Shown: piece by piece, positions 17,709 to 29,483 of the stretch
Numbering within the stretch: the stretch's first letter is position 1
How the letters are laid out: the number at the start of each line of letters is the position of its first letter
Assembly: GCA_001823215.1 (NCBI GenBank)
Contig: MHTV01000010.1
Coordinates: 1 to 33,733, forward strand
DNA length: 33,733 nt
Reading direction: 5' to 3'
Source of the DNA: Candidatus Wildermuthbacteria bacterium RIFCSPHIGHO2_02_FULL_45_25
GTDB taxonomy: Bacteria; Patescibacteriota; Minisyncoccia; Minisyncoccales; UBA10102
The notes under the pieces: generated by a model
The model's input: the letters and a program-made list of their open reading frames with translations, nothing else
Told to the model about the DNA's origin: nothing
Databases searched by the model: none
Program-made: the position numbers and the translations under genes

Positions 17709-18194
17709 ATGAGAAATTACGACCTCACGCTTATTCTCGCTCCACAATTGCGACAAGAAGAAGCAAATGATAGCGTCCAGAAATTCGTCTCTTTTGCGCA
17801 AGATCAAGGCGCTATTTTAGGGGATCAGAAATTCCTTGGCAAGAAACCCCTTTTGGGCAAGATCGGACGAAATACGGAAGGATATGTCGCCATAAGCGAA
17901 TTTTCCATTTCTCCAGAGAAAATAGAGGGAATCGCCAAGTATATAAAGGAACATGCTGATATTCTCCGCTCTCTGCTGATGATTAAACCAAAACAAAAAG
18001 TTGCGCGGCGCGTGCAATCACTTGGCAAAGGAAAGAAATCACGGCTCAAAACCGATACAAGCGAAGAAACTTCTCAAGTCGCAGAGGGCGCAGTTGAAAC
18101 GAAAGAAACCGCCAGCACTGAAGAAATTGATAAAAAACTGGAGGAATTACTGGGCACCTCTGTTGAGCAAGCTCAAGAGAAACCCGTTCAATAA
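17709..18194 (+). CDS. rpsF: Ribosomal protein S6 with charged C-terminal extension
   Basis: Small-subunit protein bS6, partner of S18 in the ribosome platform. Residues 1-95 hold the S6 ferredoxin-like fold (NYDLTLILAP at the first strand, FLGKKPLLGKIGR, GYVAISEFSI, ILRSLLMIKP). The rest of the 161 residues is a Lys/Arg-rich then Glu/Thr-rich tail, longer than the usual 95-135 residue protein and probably disordered. The frame stays open back to 17412, but the start at 17709 is fixed by the promoter 6 bases upstream and by the family N-terminus. First gene of the rpsF-ssb-rpsR operon. Confidence 0.95.
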   Translation: MRNYDLTLILAPQLRQEEANDSVQKFVSFAQDQGAILGDQKFLGKKPLLGKIGRNTEGYVAISEFSISPEKIEGIAKYIKEHADILRSLLMIKPKQKVARRVQSLGKGKKSRLKTDTSEETSQVAEGAVETKETASTEEIDKKLEELLGTSVEQAQEKPVQ

Positions 18195-18209
18195 ATCCGC
18201 GGCAAGTGA

Positions 18210-18695
<486 letters not shown>

Positions 18696-18718
18696 GTACA
18701 TTCGTATTTATTACACCT

Positions 18719-18916
18719 ATGGAATGTTATTTCTGCAAAAAAAACATACAAGAAGTTGATTTCCGCGAAGTAGTTCTCCTTCGCCGATTTATTTCAGGAC
18801 TAGGAAAAATCCGCAAACAGGAAAGAACCGGCCTGTGCGCAACCCATCAACGCAACATTTCAAAAGCCGTCAAAAGGGCACGGCACGTAGGACTTTTCTC
18901 TTCAACTTCCAAATAA
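18719..18916 (+). CDS. rpsR: Ribosomal protein S18
   Basis: Small-subunit protein bS18 (65 residues), which packs against S6. The N-terminal CYFCKKN and the later CATHQRNISKAVKRARHVGL give a Cys-x-x-Cys plus Cys-x-x-His set, so this is the zinc-binding version. The conserved core DFREVVLLRRFISGLGKI is intact. It ends the operon 10 bases before a strong terminator, and there is no rplI downstream. Confidence 0.96.
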   Translation: MECYFCKKNIQEVDFREVVLLRRFISGLGKIRKQERTGLCATHQRNISKAVKRARHVGLFSSTSK

Positions 18917-18926
18917 TATCAGCAAT

Positions 18927-18959
18927 AACAAAAAATCTGGTTTTACCAGATTTTTTGTT
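18927..18959. terminator. Bidirectional terminator between rpsR and recA
   Basis: A perfect 14-bp stem AACAAAAAATCTGG/CCAGATTTTTTGTT with a TTTTA loop. A-rich on one side and T-rich on the other, it can stop transcription in both directions of the convergent rpsR and recA genes. Confidence 0.92.
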
Positions 18960-18964
18960 TCCTC

Positions 18965-19972
18965 CTATTCACCAATCACCGTCTTTTTGAGAATTTCATC
19001 CCGTATCTTTTGAGCAAGATCGAGGTTTTCTTTCAGAAACGTCTTGGAAGCATCCATGCCCTGTCCTAATTTTGCAGTCTCAAACTGAAGCCAGCTTCCG
19101 GCTTTTGTAACCACCCCTGCTTTCAATCCCGCGTTTAACAAATCTACCATATAGGTAATTCCTTCGTTATAGTAAATATCAAACTCGCACGTTTTGAAAG
19201 GAGCAGCTACTTTATTCTTCACGATTTTTGCCCGTATGCGGGATCCTACGATTTCCTCCCCTTGCTTAATTTGAGCGATCCTTCTCACTTCGATGCGCAC
19301 TGATGCGAAAAATTTCAATGCCATGCCTCCGGGAGTTGTTTCAGGATTTCCAAACATCACTCCTATCTTCATTCGGATTTGATTAAGGAAGATAACTGAT
19401 GTTTTGCTCCGAGCCAAAATACTCGCAAGCTTCCGCAACGCAGAAGACATCAGCCGCGCTTGCAACCCGATTTGAAACTCTCCCATATCTCCCGCCACTT
19501 CATTTTTTGGCACAAGCGCGGCCACCGAATCCACCACAATCACATCTACCTGCCCGGAACGCGCCAGTGTCTCTACGATTTGCAACGCTTGTTCTCCGGA
19601 GTCTGGCTGCGAGATCAATAAGTCCTCGATATTCACGCCAAGGCGCTTGGCGTAATCAGGATCCAAAGCATGTTCGGCGTCAATATAAGCTCCTATTCCG
19701 CCCTGCTTTTGAGCTTCGGCAACAATATGCAATGCCAACGTTGTTTTTCCGGAAGATTCCGGCCCATAGATTTCCACCATTCTTCCCCGAGGAATACCGC
19801 CTACACCCAAACATACGTCAATTGAAGTAGAACCTGTCGGAATTACATCAACATCCACTGGCCGCGCCTCGCTTAATTTCATAATAGCCCCCTCTCCAAA
19901 ACGCTGCTTGATCTCGTCTAACGCTTCTTTGAGATCTCCTATTTCCGCTTTTTCGTGTTTTTTCTTTGCCAT
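18965..19972 (-). CDS. recA: Recombinase RecA
   Basis: ATP-dependent strand-exchange protein of homologous recombination and SOS signalling. From 19972 it has 335 residues, close to the usual 340-350. It shows [10 protein letters not shown], Walker [10 protein letters not shown] (near residue 68), the [11 protein letters not shown] segment, Walker [13 protein letters not shown], the L1 region [20 protein letters not shown]2 [20 protein letters not shown], and a basic C-terminus. The frame extends to 20047, but the promoter -10 box 6 bases before 19972 and the conserved MAKKKHEK start fix this codon. Downstream of ftsK with its own promoter. Confidence 0.98.
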   Translation of the reverse strand: MAKKKHEKAEIGDLKEALDEIKQRFGEGAIMKLSEARPVDVDVIPTGSTSIDVCLGVGGIPRGRMVEIYGPESSGKTTLALHIVAEAQKQGGIGAYIDAEHALDPDYAKRLGVNIEDLLISQPDSGEQALQIVETLARSGQVDVIVVDSVAALVPKNEVAGDMGEFQIGLQARLMSSALRKLASILARSKTSVIFLNQIRMKIGVMFGNPETTPGGMALKFFASVRIEVRRIAQIKQGEEIVGSRIRAKIVKNKVAAPFKTCEFDIYYNEGITYMVDLLNAGLKAGVVTKAGSWLQFETAKLGQGMDASKTFLKENLDLAQKIRDEILKKTVIGE

Positions 19973-19978
19973 AGTTTC

Positions 19979-20008
19979 GTTATACCAGTCTATCTTATGC
20001 GTTGTCAA
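19979..20008 (-). promoter_or_regulatory. recA promoter (leaderless)
   Basis: Minus strand: TTGACA (20003-20008), 18-base spacer, TATAAC (19979-19984), then 6 bases to the ATG at 19972. No LexA-type (SOS) box was recognised here. Confidence 0.8.
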
Positions 20009-20025
20009 AAGAATTGACAAGAACT

Positions 20026-22257
20026 TTACAATTTCGGAGTCTCCCAATCGCCTTCCTCTTTTATCCCCTCAACAGAGTCCGATGTCGCGTTCCCATACAC
20101 TTCTCTTGGCTTTGCCCCATCGGATGGCCCCACAATTCCTTTCTCCTCTAGAATATCCAGTAATCTTGCCGCGCGCGCGTATCCTAATTTCAAACGCCGT
20201 TGCAAAAAAGAAGCCGATGCTTTACGGGTTTCCAGAACAAGACGCTTTGCTTCTTCGTAGAGAGGATCGTCTTCTCCGTCCAAATCAGCGCGGCTCTCCA
20301 AGCTTTCCATGGCAGACTGCCCGGTATTGTTCTCTTCGATCTGCTTGCGATCAAATGATTCATTTTCCTGGGCGATTGTTTCCACAATCTTCTTCACTTC
20401 CTTGTCTGATATATACGCTCCCTGAATACGGCGGGGTTTTTGGAATTCGGACGACACGAATAACATATCCCCTCTCCCCAAAAGTTTTTCCGCGCCTGCC
20501 ATATCCAAAATCGTTCGAGAGTCAATTTGAGAAGCAACTTGAAATGCGACGCGAGAAGTGATATTTGCTTTAATCAAACCGGTAATAACTTCCACAGACG
20601 GTCGCTGCGTTGCCAGCACCAAGTGAATACCCACTGCTCGCGCCATTTGAGCAAGCCGCACAATCATTCCTTCAATCTCCTTTCCCCGAACCGCCATCAA
20701 ATCCGCCAATTCATCCAATACGGCGACAATATAAGGCACTTCTTCCATTTCTTCTCCTTCAGACGATACGCTTATTTTTTTCTGATTCTCCTTTTGCAGC
20801 GCGTGATAACTTCCGATATCGCGCACTCTCACTTCAGAGAATAATTGGAATCTTCGGTCCATTTCTTTCAAAAGCCATTTGAGAGCATTGACGGTGCGCT
20901 GGGTATCCAGGATAACCGGCGTAAGCATGTGTGGCAGATCATTATACACGGGAAACTCCACCCGTTTGGGATCCACCAAAATAAGCCGTAAATTCGAAGG
21001 AGGATTCCGGTAAATCAAACTGATAATAATGTTGTTAAGCCCAATGGTTTTCCCCGATCCGGTAGCTCCAGCTACCAACAAGTGAGGCATTTTCGCCAAG
21101 TCCGCGAAAATAGGAGCTCCTGACACGTCCTTTCCCAACGCAAGAAGCAGAGGAGCCGTGGAGTCCTGAAATTGCTTCGCTTCAAAGAGCTCTCGTATCC
21201 CCACTACCGCTCGTACTTTATTGGGAATTTCCACGCCAACCAATGCTCGGCCGGGAATAGGCGCCTCAATACGAATGGGATGGGCAGCTAATGCCAAAGC
21301 TAAATCATTTTGAAGCGCGGTAATTCGCGAGAGCTTAATGCCTTCTGCGGGTTTGAACGCGTATTGAGCAACGGCCGGACCCACATTGACTTCAGAGACC
21401 TCCACGGGGATATCAAAATTCTGAAGAGTTTTCTTGATAATCGCCGAATACGTTTTTACATCTCCGGCATCTGCCGTAGTGCCTTTCTGGGGATCCAATA
21501 ATTCAATCCCCGGAGCTTTATAATCTCCCATAGAAGCCGCAAATAAAGGTTTTGCTTTGGGAGCGGGCGTTTTCCCTTTCTTCTTTGCTTTTCCTTCTTT
21601 TTCTTCCTCTTCTTCCTCATCTGTCGAACCATCCTTTACTGTAGGAACTGTTTCAACTTCTTCCATGCGCAATTTGGGCTCAAAAATCTTGCGGATTTTT
21701 TCTTGCGTGGCTTGAGCAAATCCTCCTTCTTCCATTTTTTCATGCGGCAAAAGCTGCCAGAGCACCACCCCGCAAACCGCGATTGCGGCTGAAAAAAGCA
21801 CTTCGCTTACCCAAAATCCAAACGCGGAAAACGCCAGCCAAGATAACCCTCCTCCGATGAGACCTGCCGCGTCAAATGCTTGTTTATTCTGAAAACGAAT
21901 CAAGCTTCCCAAGACTCCGCTCATTCCGCTTACGAAAAGTCCGAGCATGGCAAACACAACCCCCATGTTGTACTTCCTCATTCCCCACAATACGAAAGCT
22001 CCCAACAGCAAAATGCCGGGGACCAAAAATCTTACTCTCCCCAAAAGAAACTCTGTCCCTTGAAGAAGAAGATTTCCTGCGGTTCCTGCTTTATCGAAAA
22101 ATGCAAAAACAAAAATAACCGCGACTGCGATAAACAACACGCTCACTGCCATTCTTCGGGCGCGCTCCGGCAAAGCGACAGCAAGCCGATTGAAGACAGA
22201 AAAGAAGGAAAGAACCGGCAATCGAAACCCTCCCGATGTTTTTTTCTTTTTTCCCAC
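20026..22257 (-). CDS. ftsK: DNA translocase FtsK
   Basis: Septum-anchored DNA pump that clears chromosome ends from the closing septum. From the GTG at 22257 it has 743 residues: an N-terminal membrane region with about four helices (up to roughly residue 180), a Lys/Glu-rich linker ([20 protein letters not shown]), and the motor domain. That domain has Walker [14 protein letters not shown] near 399, Walker [11 protein letters not shown] near 515 and [14 protein letters not shown]. The C-terminal gamma winged helix follows ([21 protein letters not shown], near 685-705), then a 30-residue acidic tail. The frame is open to 22341, but the longer form would cross the promoter-like TATAAT, so 22257 is preferred. 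Confidence 0.93.
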   Translation of the reverse strand: MGKKKKTSGGFRLPVLSFFSVFNRLAVALPERARRMAVSVLFIAVAVIFVFAFFDKAGTAGNLLLQGTEFLLGRVRFLVPGILLLGAFVLWGMRKYNMGVVFAMLGLFVSGMSGVLGSLIRFQNKQAFDAAGLIGGGLSWLAFSAFGFWVSEVLFSAAIAVCGVVLWQLLPHEKMEEGGFAQATQEKIRKIFEPKLRMEEVETVPTVKDGSTDEEEEEEKEGKAKKKGKTPAPKAKPLFAASMGDYKAPGIELLDPQKGTTADAGDVKTYSAIIKKTLQNFDIPVEVSEVNVGPAVAQYAFKPAEGIKLSRITALQNDLALALAAHPIRIEAPIPGRALVGVEIPNKVRAVVGIRELFEAKQFQDSTAPLLLALGKDVSGAPIFADLAKMPHLLVAGATGSGKTIGLNNIIISLIYRNPPSNLRLILVDPKRVEFPVYNDLPHMLTPVILDTQRTVNALKWLLKEMDRRFQLFSEVRVRDIGSYHALQKENQKKISVSSEGEEMEEVPYIVAVLDELADLMAVRGKEIEGMIVRLAQMARAVGIHLVLATQRPSVEVITGLIKANITSRVAFQVASQIDSRTILDMAGAEKLLGRGDMLFVSSEFQKPRRIQGAYISDKEVKKIVETIAQENESFDRKQIEENNTGQSAMESLESRADLDGEDDPLYEEAKRLVLETRKASASFLQRRLKLGYARAARLLDILEEKGIVGPSDGAKPREVYGNATSDSVEGIKEEGDWETPKL

Positions 22258-22287
22258 CGTAGTATAAAAATCACTTATAACGTTGTT

Positions 22288-22296
22288 ATTATAGCA
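22288..22296 (-). promoter_or_regulatory. Extended -10 promoter of ftsK
   Basis: Minus strand: TGCTATAAT (22288-22296) is a perfect extended -10 element with no clear -35. The leader would be about 24 bases to the GTG at 22257. Confidence 0.45.
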
Positions 22297-22354
22297 TACT
22301 ACCTTCAAGGATAAAAAGAACCATGAAATCTTTCTCGCCACAAAGGCAAAAGGC

Positions 22355-22371
22355 GCCCGGCAAAGCCGGGC
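22355..22371 (-). terminator. Hairpin terminator after rpoC
   Basis: GCCCGGC-TTT-GCCGGGC (7-bp GC stem), 24 bases after the rpoC stop, followed by GCCTTTTGCC. The T-run is short. Confidence 0.7.
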
Positions 22372-22395
22372 ACCTCTGTTATTTCAACAGCCAAT

Positions 22396-25300
22396 CTATT
22401 TCTTGAATCCTGTTCCCGCGGGAATAAGTTTTCCGAGAATGACGTTTTCCTTCAATCCGCGCAGCTTATCTTCTTTTCCCTCTAATGCGGCCTGAATCAA
22501 TACACGCGAAGTTTCTTGGAAAGACGCCGCCGACAAAAAGCTTCCCGTTGTTAACGCAATCTTGGAAATTCCCAGAAGCATTGGATTTCCCTCTGCTTTC
22601 TGTTTACCCTGTTTTTCCAAACGATCATTTTCTTCCAGGAAAAGAGTGCGCTCCATCACTTCCCCTTCCGAGAATTTGGAATCCGCGCGATTCTTAATCC
22701 GAACACGAGAAAACATTTGTCGTGTAATCACTTCAATATGTTTATCGTGAATACTCGCTCCCTGGGTAGTATAGATACGCTGAACCTCCTGTACGATATA
22801 TCGTTTAGCTTCATCCTGTCCGCTCGTCCGGAAGACCTCCTCGAGTTCAAGACTTCCCTCGCACAATTGCTGGCCCTTCTGAACAAAGCCGTTGACCTCT
22901 ACCCAAATTGCGCGCTTCGGAGGCATTTGATACTCCACCAGTTCTTCTGCTTTTTCATCTTTCTTTTCCTCTTTTTCATCTTTCTTTTTCTTGCGGGTCG
23001 CCTTTCCCTCTTTTTTAGGAATTTCCGTCCCTTTGGTGGGTTTGATGCGGATAATACCGTCTGGCGTAATTTCCATGACAATCCCTTCCACTTCAGAAAG
23101 AATAGCTTTTCCACCTGGAACACGGCCTTCAAAAATTTCTTCCACGCGCGGCAAACCTTGCGTAATATCCCCTCCTCCAGCCACTCCTCCCGTATGGAAT
23201 GTTCTCATCGTAAGCTGCGTTCCTGGTTCCCCAATGGATTGAGCCGCGATAATTCCCACCGCAGATCCTAATTCGATCATCCGTCCCGCTCCCAAATCCC
23301 AGCCATAGCACATACGACACACTCCGCGCTGGGCTTTGCACGTTAACGGAGAACGGACACGAAATTCCTGAATTTCCGGATCCGCGCCAATCTGCTGTGC
23401 GATTTCCCAGGTAATTTCTCCTCCTTTCTTCACATGCGTACCCAAAGCATCCACGGAAATACGTCCCCCTATTTTCAATACAATGTTTTGGCCGATTTCT
23501 TCAATCTGTTTTTTGGAAAGCAACAGTCCCTTATGATCTTTGCAATCTTCTTCCACGACAAGAATGTCATGAGCCACATCAATGAGACGACGCGTTAAGT
23601 AACCGGCGGTAGAGGTGCGCAAGGCGGTATCTGCCGTTCCCTTACGAGCGCCGTGCGTGGAAATAAAGTATTCCAACACATCAAATCCTTCTTTGAAGGA
23701 GTTTTTGACCGGCAACTCGATGATTCTTCCCGCAGGGTTAATCACCAATCCTTTCATGCCAGACATTTGAATAGGTTGAGACCACGAACCTCTGGACCCC
23801 GAATCAATAATAGAAAATACCGATCCTCCTGCGGGCAATGTTTTGGGAACAAGTTTTTCAACAGTGGATTTTACTCTTTGCCAGACCTCAATAACTTTTG
23901 CTCCTTTTTCCTCGCGAGAGAGCAGTCCATTGCGCCAATGGTTTTCAATAATCGCAATTTCTTTTTCCGCTTCCTGTAAAAGTCCTTTCTTTTCCACAGG
24001 AACCACCAAATCGGTCATCCCCCACGTTGTTCCCGATTTGGTCGCATATTCAAATCCAAGCTCCTTAATGCCATCCAAGAGTTCTTGAGCTTTCTGTTGA
24101 GGATATTTCTTAATAATATCTCCAATCAACGCTCCGATTTTCTTTGAGTTTACCTGCTCATTCACGAAACGATACCCTTCGGGCAACATTCCGTTAAAGA
24201 TAAGGCGGCCCGGAGTCGTTTCCAACATCTCTCCGTTTCTGCGAACGCGCATTCTTTCGCGCAAGCCAACCGCGTTATTCTCGTACGCCATAATTACCTC
24301 TTCCGGAGAGCTGAAATATCTGATTTGCTTTTCATCCGTAGGAGTGCCGTCTTCCCCGGTAAGATAATAACATCCCAACACCATATCTTGCCGCGGAGCC
24401 ACAATCGGGTTTCCCGTGGCAGGTTTTAACAAGTTATTTACTGAAAGCATTAACTCGCGCGCTTCCTTTTGAGCTTCATCAGAAAGCGGCACGTGCACCG
24501 CCATTTGGTCTCCATCGAAGTCCGCGTTGAACGCCTCACAAACCAACGGATGCAATTGAATGGCCTCCCCTTCCACCAACACAGGGAAAAACGCCTGAAT
24601 ACCCAAGCGATGCAAGGTTGGCGCGCGGTTCAACATCACGACTCGGTCTTTTACAACATCTTCAAGAATTGCCCAAACTTCATCGATCTCCTGTTCGATC
24701 AGACGGGAGGCCCCTCTTACATTATACGCAAGTTCCCGCTCTAAAATTCCATTGATCACGAATGGCTTGAACAACTCCAATGCCATGCGTTTTGGCAAAC
24801 CGCACTGGTAAAGTTTCAATGACGGCCCCACCACGATAACCGATCGTCCCGAATAATCCACGCGCTTTCCCAGCAAGTTCTGGCGGAATCTTCCCTGTTT
24901 TCCTTTGAGCATGTCTGCCAAGGATTTCAGCAAGCGGCGGCCGCCCGTAGTGGCATTGGTCATCGTTCCCTTGCGCATACTATTGTCAATCAAGGCGTCC
25001 ACTGCTTCCTGCAACATGCGTTTCTCGTTTCGCACGATTACTTCAGGAGCTCCAATCTCCTGGAGATATTTCAAACGATTATTTCGGTTGATCACGCGCC
25101 GGTATAAATCATTCAAATCCGAAGAAGCGTATCGTCCCCCGTCTAACTGCACCATAGGACGCAAATCGGGAGGCAAGACGGGCAACACCGTAAGGAACAT
25201 GGATTCCGGCCGAATTTTTGCCTCTGCCATGCCGCGAATCATCCGCAAGCGAATAAGAACTTTCTTGCGTTGCTGGGGTGTTACCCCAGCCAATTCTTCC

Positions 25301-25992
25301 TCAAGCTGCGCCATCATTTTTTTCAAATCCACCTCTTCAAATAATTTGCGCAACACCTCTCCTCCAGTGCCCGCTTCAAAAACTTCCCCGTAACGCAATG
25401 ACAAATGCTGATATTCGGTCTCTCCCAAAATACGAAACCGATCTAAACCATTCAACTCCTGGCGCGCGCGATCTCTCGCTTCTTTCAAAGCTTCTTTTTC
25501 TTTGTCTTCTTTCCCTTTGCTTTTTTGTCGCCACTCCTGATCAATTTGTTCAAGAAGATTCTTTCTCGCTTCCTCATCCACCTTGGTTACGATGTACGCG
25601 GCAAAGTAAATAACCCGCTCCAAACTTTGCGCGGGGATATCAAGAACCAAGCCCATTCTCGAAGGCACTCCGCGCAAGAACCAAATATGAGAACATGGAG
25701 CGGCAAGCTTAATATGCCCCATGCGTTCCCGGCGGACAGATGCCTTTGTTACTTCCACTCCGCAGCGATCGCATACCACTCCTTTATAGCGTATCTTCCG
25801 ATATTTACCGCAATAACATTCGTAATCCTTTTCCGGGCCGAAGATACGCTCGTCAAAAAGCCCGTCTTTTTCTGCGCGTTGCGTGCGATAGTTAATAGTT
25901 TCGGGCTTTGTTACTTCTCCATGAGACCACGCAAGAATATCGTCGGGAGAAGCAAGTTTGATGCGAATTGCTTCCAGATCTACAACTCTCAT
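22396..25992 (-). CDS. rpoC: RNA polymerase beta' subunit
   Basis: Largest catalytic subunit of RNA polymerase, holding the active-site magnesium. 1198 residues. Features in order: N-terminal zinc ribbon ([20 protein letters not shown], about 59-78), [13 protein letters not shown], the switch region [18 protein letters not shown], the active-site [15 protein letters not shown] (about 485-500), the second zinc site [11 protein letters not shown] (near 884), and the trigger-loop/bridge-helix core ([19 protein letters not shown]). A Lys/Glu-rich insert of roughly 40 residues lies near 985-1022 ([19 protein letters not shown]). It follows rpoB by 56 bases in the same operon. No Shine-Dalgarno sequence is seen. 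Confidence 0.98.
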   Translation of the reverse strand: MRVVDLEAIRIKLASPDDILAWSHGEVTKPETINYRTQRAEKDGLFDERIFGPEKDYECYCGKYRKIRYKGVVCDRCGVEVTKASVRRERMGHIKLAAPCSHIWFLRGVPSRMGLVLDIPAQSLERVIYFAAYIVTKVDEEARKNLLEQIDQEWRQKSKGKEDKEKEALKEARDRARQELNGLDRFRILGETEYQHLSLRYGEVFEAGTGGEVLRKLFEEVDLKKMMAQLEEELAGVTPQQRKKVLIRLRMIRGMAEAKIRPESMFLTVLPVLPPDLRPMVQLDGGRYASSDLNDLYRRVINRNNRLKYLQEIGAPEVIVRNEKRMLQEAVDALIDNSMRKGTMTNATTGGRRLLKSLADMLKGKQGRFRQNLLGKRVDYSGRSVIVVGPSLKLYQCGLPKRMALELFKPFVINGILERELAYNVRGASRLIEQEIDEVWAILEDVVKDRVVMLNRAPTLHRLGIQAFFPVLVEGEAIQLHPLVCEAFNADFDGDQMAVHVPLSDEAQKEARELMLSVNNLLKPATGNPIVAPRQDMVLGCYYLTGEDGTPTDEKQIRYFSSPEEVIMAYENNAVGLRERMRVRRNGEMLETTPGRLIFNGMLPEGYRFVNEQVNSKKIGALIGDIIKKYPQQKAQELLDGIKELGFEYATKSGTTWGMTDLVVPVEKKGLLQEAEKEIAIIENHWRNGLLSREEKGAKVIEVWQRVKSTVEKLVPKTLPAGGSVFSIIDSGSRGSWSQPIQMSGMKGLVINPAGRIIELPVKNSFKEGFDVLEYFISTHGARKGTADTALRTSTAGYLTRRLIDVAHDILVVEEDCKDHKGLLLSKKQIEEIGQNIVLKIGGRISVDALGTHVKKGGEITWEIAQQIGADPEIQEFRVRSPLTCKAQRGVCRMCYGWDLGAGRMIELGSAVGIIAAQSIGEPGTQLTMRTFHTGGVAGGGDITQGLPRVEEIFEGRVPGGKAILSEVEGIVMEITPDGIIRIKPTKGTEIPKKEGKATRKKKKDEKEEKKDEKAEELVEYQMPPKRAIWVEVNGFVQKGQQLCEGSLELEEVFRTSGQDEAKRYIVQEVQRIYTTQGASIHDKHIEVITRQMFSRVRIKNRADSKFSEGEVMERTLFLEENDRLEKQGKQKAEGNPMLLGISKIALTTGSFLSAASFQETSRVLIQAALEGKEDKLRGLKENVILGKLIPAGTGFKK

Positions 25993-26048
25993 AGTAATAA
26001 AAATTTAAGAATTAAGATTATGATGCCGAGGAATCAGAGTTTTTCTCT

Positions 26049-29000
26049 CTATTCCTCTTTTTGTTGTTTACCCTTGATTTCGATATTCAAGGCCAAAGAT
26101 CTCAATTCATTCAGTAAAAGATTAAAGGATGCGGGAAGGTTTGGCGTTTGGATCTGTTGCCCCCGCAGAATCGCTTCATACGTAGCGGCTCGACCCGGCA
26201 CATCATCTGATTTAATCGTCAACATCTCCTGCAAGACGTGAGCGGCCCCATACCCTTCCAATGCCCATACCTCCATTTCTCCGAATCTTTGTCCTCCGAA
26301 TTGCGCCTTCCCCCCTAATGGCTGTTGAGTAATTAAAGAGTAAGGTCCAATAGATCTCATGTGAATTTTATCCTCCACCATGTGGATAAGCTTCATCATA
26401 TAGATATATCCCACCGTAACTTTCTGGGGAAAAGAAGTTCCATCGCGTCCATCGTAGAGGGTTACTTTTCCGTCTTCGGGCAAACCTGCTTTGCGAAGTT
26501 CTTCTTTGATATCCTCTTCTGTTGCTCCTGATAATCCTGGCGTCAGCGCGGCATATCCTAATGTGTGCGCCGCCCATCCCAAGTGCGTTTCCAGAATTTG
26601 TCCGATATTCATACGCGAAGCTACTCCCAATGGGTTCAATACCACATCCACCGGAGTTCCATCTTCCATGTGAGGCATATCAGCCAACGGTAACACACGA
26701 GAAATAACTCCCTTGTTTCCGTGACGTCCCGCAAGCTTATCTCCCGGTTGAACGCGGCGCAACTCTGCGATTTCCACATGGATGCGCTTCATTACTCCCG
26801 GTTCCAATTTGTGTCCGGCTTCTCTGGAAAATACGCGCACATTCACCACCCGACCTCTCTTTCCATGAGGCATCAAAAGCGAAGTGTCTTTCACGTCACG
26901 CGCTTTTTCGCCAAAGATCGCCCGGAGCAATCTTTCTTCCGCAGTTAAATCAGCTTCTCCTTTGGGAGAGATTTTTCCAACCAGAATGTCGTTCGGGCCA
27001 ACTTCAGCTCCGATACGCACGATTCCCTCTTCGTCTAAATCTTTCAACTTTTCTTCGCTTACGTTCGGGATATCGGAAGTCGTAACTTCTGGCCCCAACT
27101 TTGTTTCGCGCACATCGCATACAAAATCCTCCAGGTGAATCGAAGTATAGATGTCGTCTCTCGCTACACGCTCTGACAGAATAATAGCATCTTCATAATT
27201 TCCTCCGCGCCAAGGGATAAATGCAACCAACAGGTTGGTTCCCAGCGCAAGACGGCCGTTATCAATTGCTCCGCCGTCTGCGATAACATCCCCTTTCTTT
27301 ACGATTGCTCCCTTTTGCACAATAGGCCGCTGATGGAAACATGTATATTGGTTTGTTCGCACAAAGTTCCGCAAATCATAGCGATGCTCTTTTTTCAAAC
27401 CGGATTTTTGAGGAGTATTTGACTTCATCACAATGTGGCTCGCATCCACTTCCTCTACTACTCCATCCTCTTCCGCCACAATTGCCAATCCGGAGTCTCG
27501 CGCCACGCGCCCCTCCAATCCTGTCCCTACCAACGGGGCCTGCGGACGAAGCAATGGAACTGCTTGCCGTTGCATATTCGATCCCATCAGCGCGCGGTTC
27601 GCATCGTCATTTCTCAAAAATGGGATCAGCCCGGTCGCAATAGAAATAAATTGCTGGGGCGACACATCCACAAAATTCACGCTCTCTCGAGGAGCAACTC
27701 CAGGATCTCCCTTCAAGCGGGCTTCCACGCGCTCATCTAAGATATTTCCCTTCTCGTCAATGCGGATTCCCGCCTGCGCGATTACATACTGCTCTTCCTC
27801 GTAGGCGGTTAAATATTCAACTTCTTTGCTCACGCGTCCGTTTTCAATTTTAAAATAAGGGGTTTCTAAAAATCCATAAGAGTTTACCCGAGCGTAAGAA
27901 GCCAAATGTCCTACCAGTCCGATATTCGGACCCTCCGGAGTTTCAATAGGACAAATTCTTCCGTAATGGCTTGGCTGCACGTCGCGGACTTCAAATCCCG
28001 CGCGCTCTCTGGTCAATCCTCCCGGGCCCGTGGCAGATACTCGGCGCTTATGTTCAAGCTCGGCCAATGGATTTTCGTTATCCATAAATTGCGTGATTTG
28101 CGAAGACGTAAAAAATTCTTTTACCACGGCCATCACTGGACGAGGGTTAATAAGCTGGCCCGGGGTAATAGTCGAAGGATCCAGCGTGGTCATGCGGTCT
28201 TTCACGATACGTTCCATGCGCATAAATCCAATTCGCATGCGGTTCTGGAGAAATTCCACGAATGTGCGCACGCGCCGGTTGCCCAAATGGTCAATTTGAT
28301 CTGGTTCCGCTCCCGGTTTATTATTCAATCGAATGACTTCCTTTAATACCTCAACCACATCTTCAAGTTTCAAGATTCGGTCTTCAAAAGACATATCCAC
28401 CCCTTCGTTGATTTTGGAAAATTTATCTTTCAATCCCGGAAGCCGCTGAAGAGTTTTCCACCGTCCTACGCGAGAAAGGTCATACCGCTCGAAGTTGAAA
28501 AACATATTATCAATGAGCTCGCGCGCTGTTTCTGGCGTTACATAATCTCCGGGACGCAGGCGGCGGTAAATTTCAACCAATCCTTCTCCTTGATTCTTAC
28601 TTGTGTCTTTGCGAAGCGTTTCTTCGATAAATGACACGTCTCCCGTATCCACATCGCGAAAAAGTTCCCGAATTTGCTCATCTGATTCAACGCCAAAAGC
28701 CCGTAACAATGTTGTTGCCGCGGCTTTTCTCTTGCGATCAATGCGAACCGCAATAAATCCGGATGATTCCGTTTCAAATTCCAGCCATGCTCCGCGGTTT
28801 GGAATAATTTTTGCTCCGAAAATCTTTCTTCCTTGCGGAGCTTGCGCGGTAAAAAATGCTCCCGGCGAACGAATAAGCTGGGAAATAGCTACGCGTTCCA
28901 CTCCATTGAGCACGAATGTTCCTCGCTCGGTCATTAATGGAAAATCGCAAAGATAGACTTCCTGCTCCTTTGCTTCCTTGGTTTTCAAGTTTACAAGACG

Positions 29001-29276
29001 AGTTTTCACACGCAAAGGCGCTTCAAACGAGTCGTCATTGCGCTTTGCCTCCATTTCGGTCGCGTAATTGGGTTCTCCGAGTTTATAATCTAAAAACCAC
29101 AACTCAAACTCTTTCTTCGTATAATCTCGAATCGGCGAAATCTCTTTAAACAGCTCTTTTAAATATTTATCCCAAAATTCCTCCCAGCATCGCATCTCCA
29201 AATCAAGGAGATATGGCAATTCGAGAGAGAGTTTGGACTTATCAAAACTCTTAAGGGGAAGAGATGAAGAAGTCAT
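26049..29276 (-). CDS. rpoB: RNA polymerase beta subunit
   Basis: Second large RNA polymerase subunit, forming the rifampicin-binding pocket and part of the DNA channel. 1075 residues, clearly shorter than the 1342 of E. coli but usual where the lineage-specific inserts are absent. The rifampicin region SSQITQFMDNENPLAELEHK is near residues 388-407, followed by RRVSATGPGGLTRERAGFEV. Also present are RICPIETPEGPNIGLVGHLA, the GDKLAGRHGNKGVIS motif, and the C-terminal GGKAQFGGQRFGEMEVWALE. Thr416 stands where E. coli has Leu533. A leader of about 165 bases lies between its promoter and the ATG. Confidence 0.98.
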   Translation of the reverse strand: MTSSSLPLKSFDKSKLSLELPYLLDLEMRCWEEFWDKYLKELFKEISPIRDYTKKEFELWFLDYKLGEPNYATEMEAKRNDDSFEAPLRVKTRLVNLKTKEAKEQEVYLCDFPLMTERGTFVLNGVERVAISQLIRSPGAFFTAQAPQGRKIFGAKIIPNRGAWLEFETESSGFIAVRIDRKRKAAATTLLRAFGVESDEQIRELFRDVDTGDVSFIEETLRKDTSKNQGEGLVEIYRRLRPGDYVTPETARELIDNMFFNFERYDLSRVGRWKTLQRLPGLKDKFSKINEGVDMSFEDRILKLEDVVEVLKEVIRLNNKPGAEPDQIDHLGNRRVRTFVEFLQNRMRIGFMRMERIVKDRMTTLDPSTITPGQLINPRPVMAVVKEFFTSSQITQFMDNENPLAELEHKRRVSATGPGGLTRERAGFEVRDVQPSHYGRICPIETPEGPNIGLVGHLASYARVNSYGFLETPYFKIENGRVSKEVEYLTAYEEEQYVIAQAGIRIDEKGNILDERVEARLKGDPGVAPRESVNFVDVSPQQFISIATGLIPFLRNDDANRALMGSNMQRQAVPLLRPQAPLVGTGLEGRVARDSGLAIVAEEDGVVEEVDASHIVMKSNTPQKSGLKKEHRYDLRNFVRTNQYTCFHQRPIVQKGAIVKKGDVIADGGAIDNGRLALGTNLLVAFIPWRGGNYEDAIILSERVARDDIYTSIHLEDFVCDVRETKLGPEVTTSDIPNVSEEKLKDLDEEGIVRIGAEVGPNDILVGKISPKGEADLTAEERLLRAIFGEKARDVKDTSLLMPHGKRGRVVNVRVFSREAGHKLEPGVMKRIHVEIAELRRVQPGDKLAGRHGNKGVISRVLPLADMPHMEDGTPVDVVLNPLGVASRMNIGQILETHLGWAAHTLGYAALTPGLSGATEEDIKEELRKAGLPEDGKVTLYDGRDGTSFPQKVTVGYIYMMKLIHMVEDKIHMRSIGPYSLITQQPLGGKAQFGGQRFGEMEVWALEGYGAAHVLQEMLTIKSDDVPGRAATYEAILRGQQIQTPNLPASFNLLLNELRSLALNIEIKGKQQKEE

Positions 29277-29446
29277 ACAAACAAAAGGACCCTTCTGGGG
29301 ACGAAAGGTTACCTGTCAAGAGATACTTATTATTGAAATTCTGGGCAAATCAACGTTGATTATAGAAATGTTCTCCTTGCATAGAGATACGCAGGGAGAT
29401 ACAATCATACCATCTTCAAAATAGAACGCGCAAGGGCGTTGTTCCT

Positions 29447-29474
29447 ATCCTAGCGCATCCCAAAAAATTGTCAA
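29447..29474 (-). promoter_or_regulatory. rpoB-rpoC promoter
   Basis: Minus strand: TTGACA (29469-29474), 16-base spacer, TAGGAT (29447-29452). The start near 29440 leaves a leader of about 165 bases (29277-29440) without any gene. The leader holds one possible weak hairpin (ACCTTT...AAGGGT) and nothing else I can name. Confidence 0.65.
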
Positions 29475-29483
29475 TACATACCA

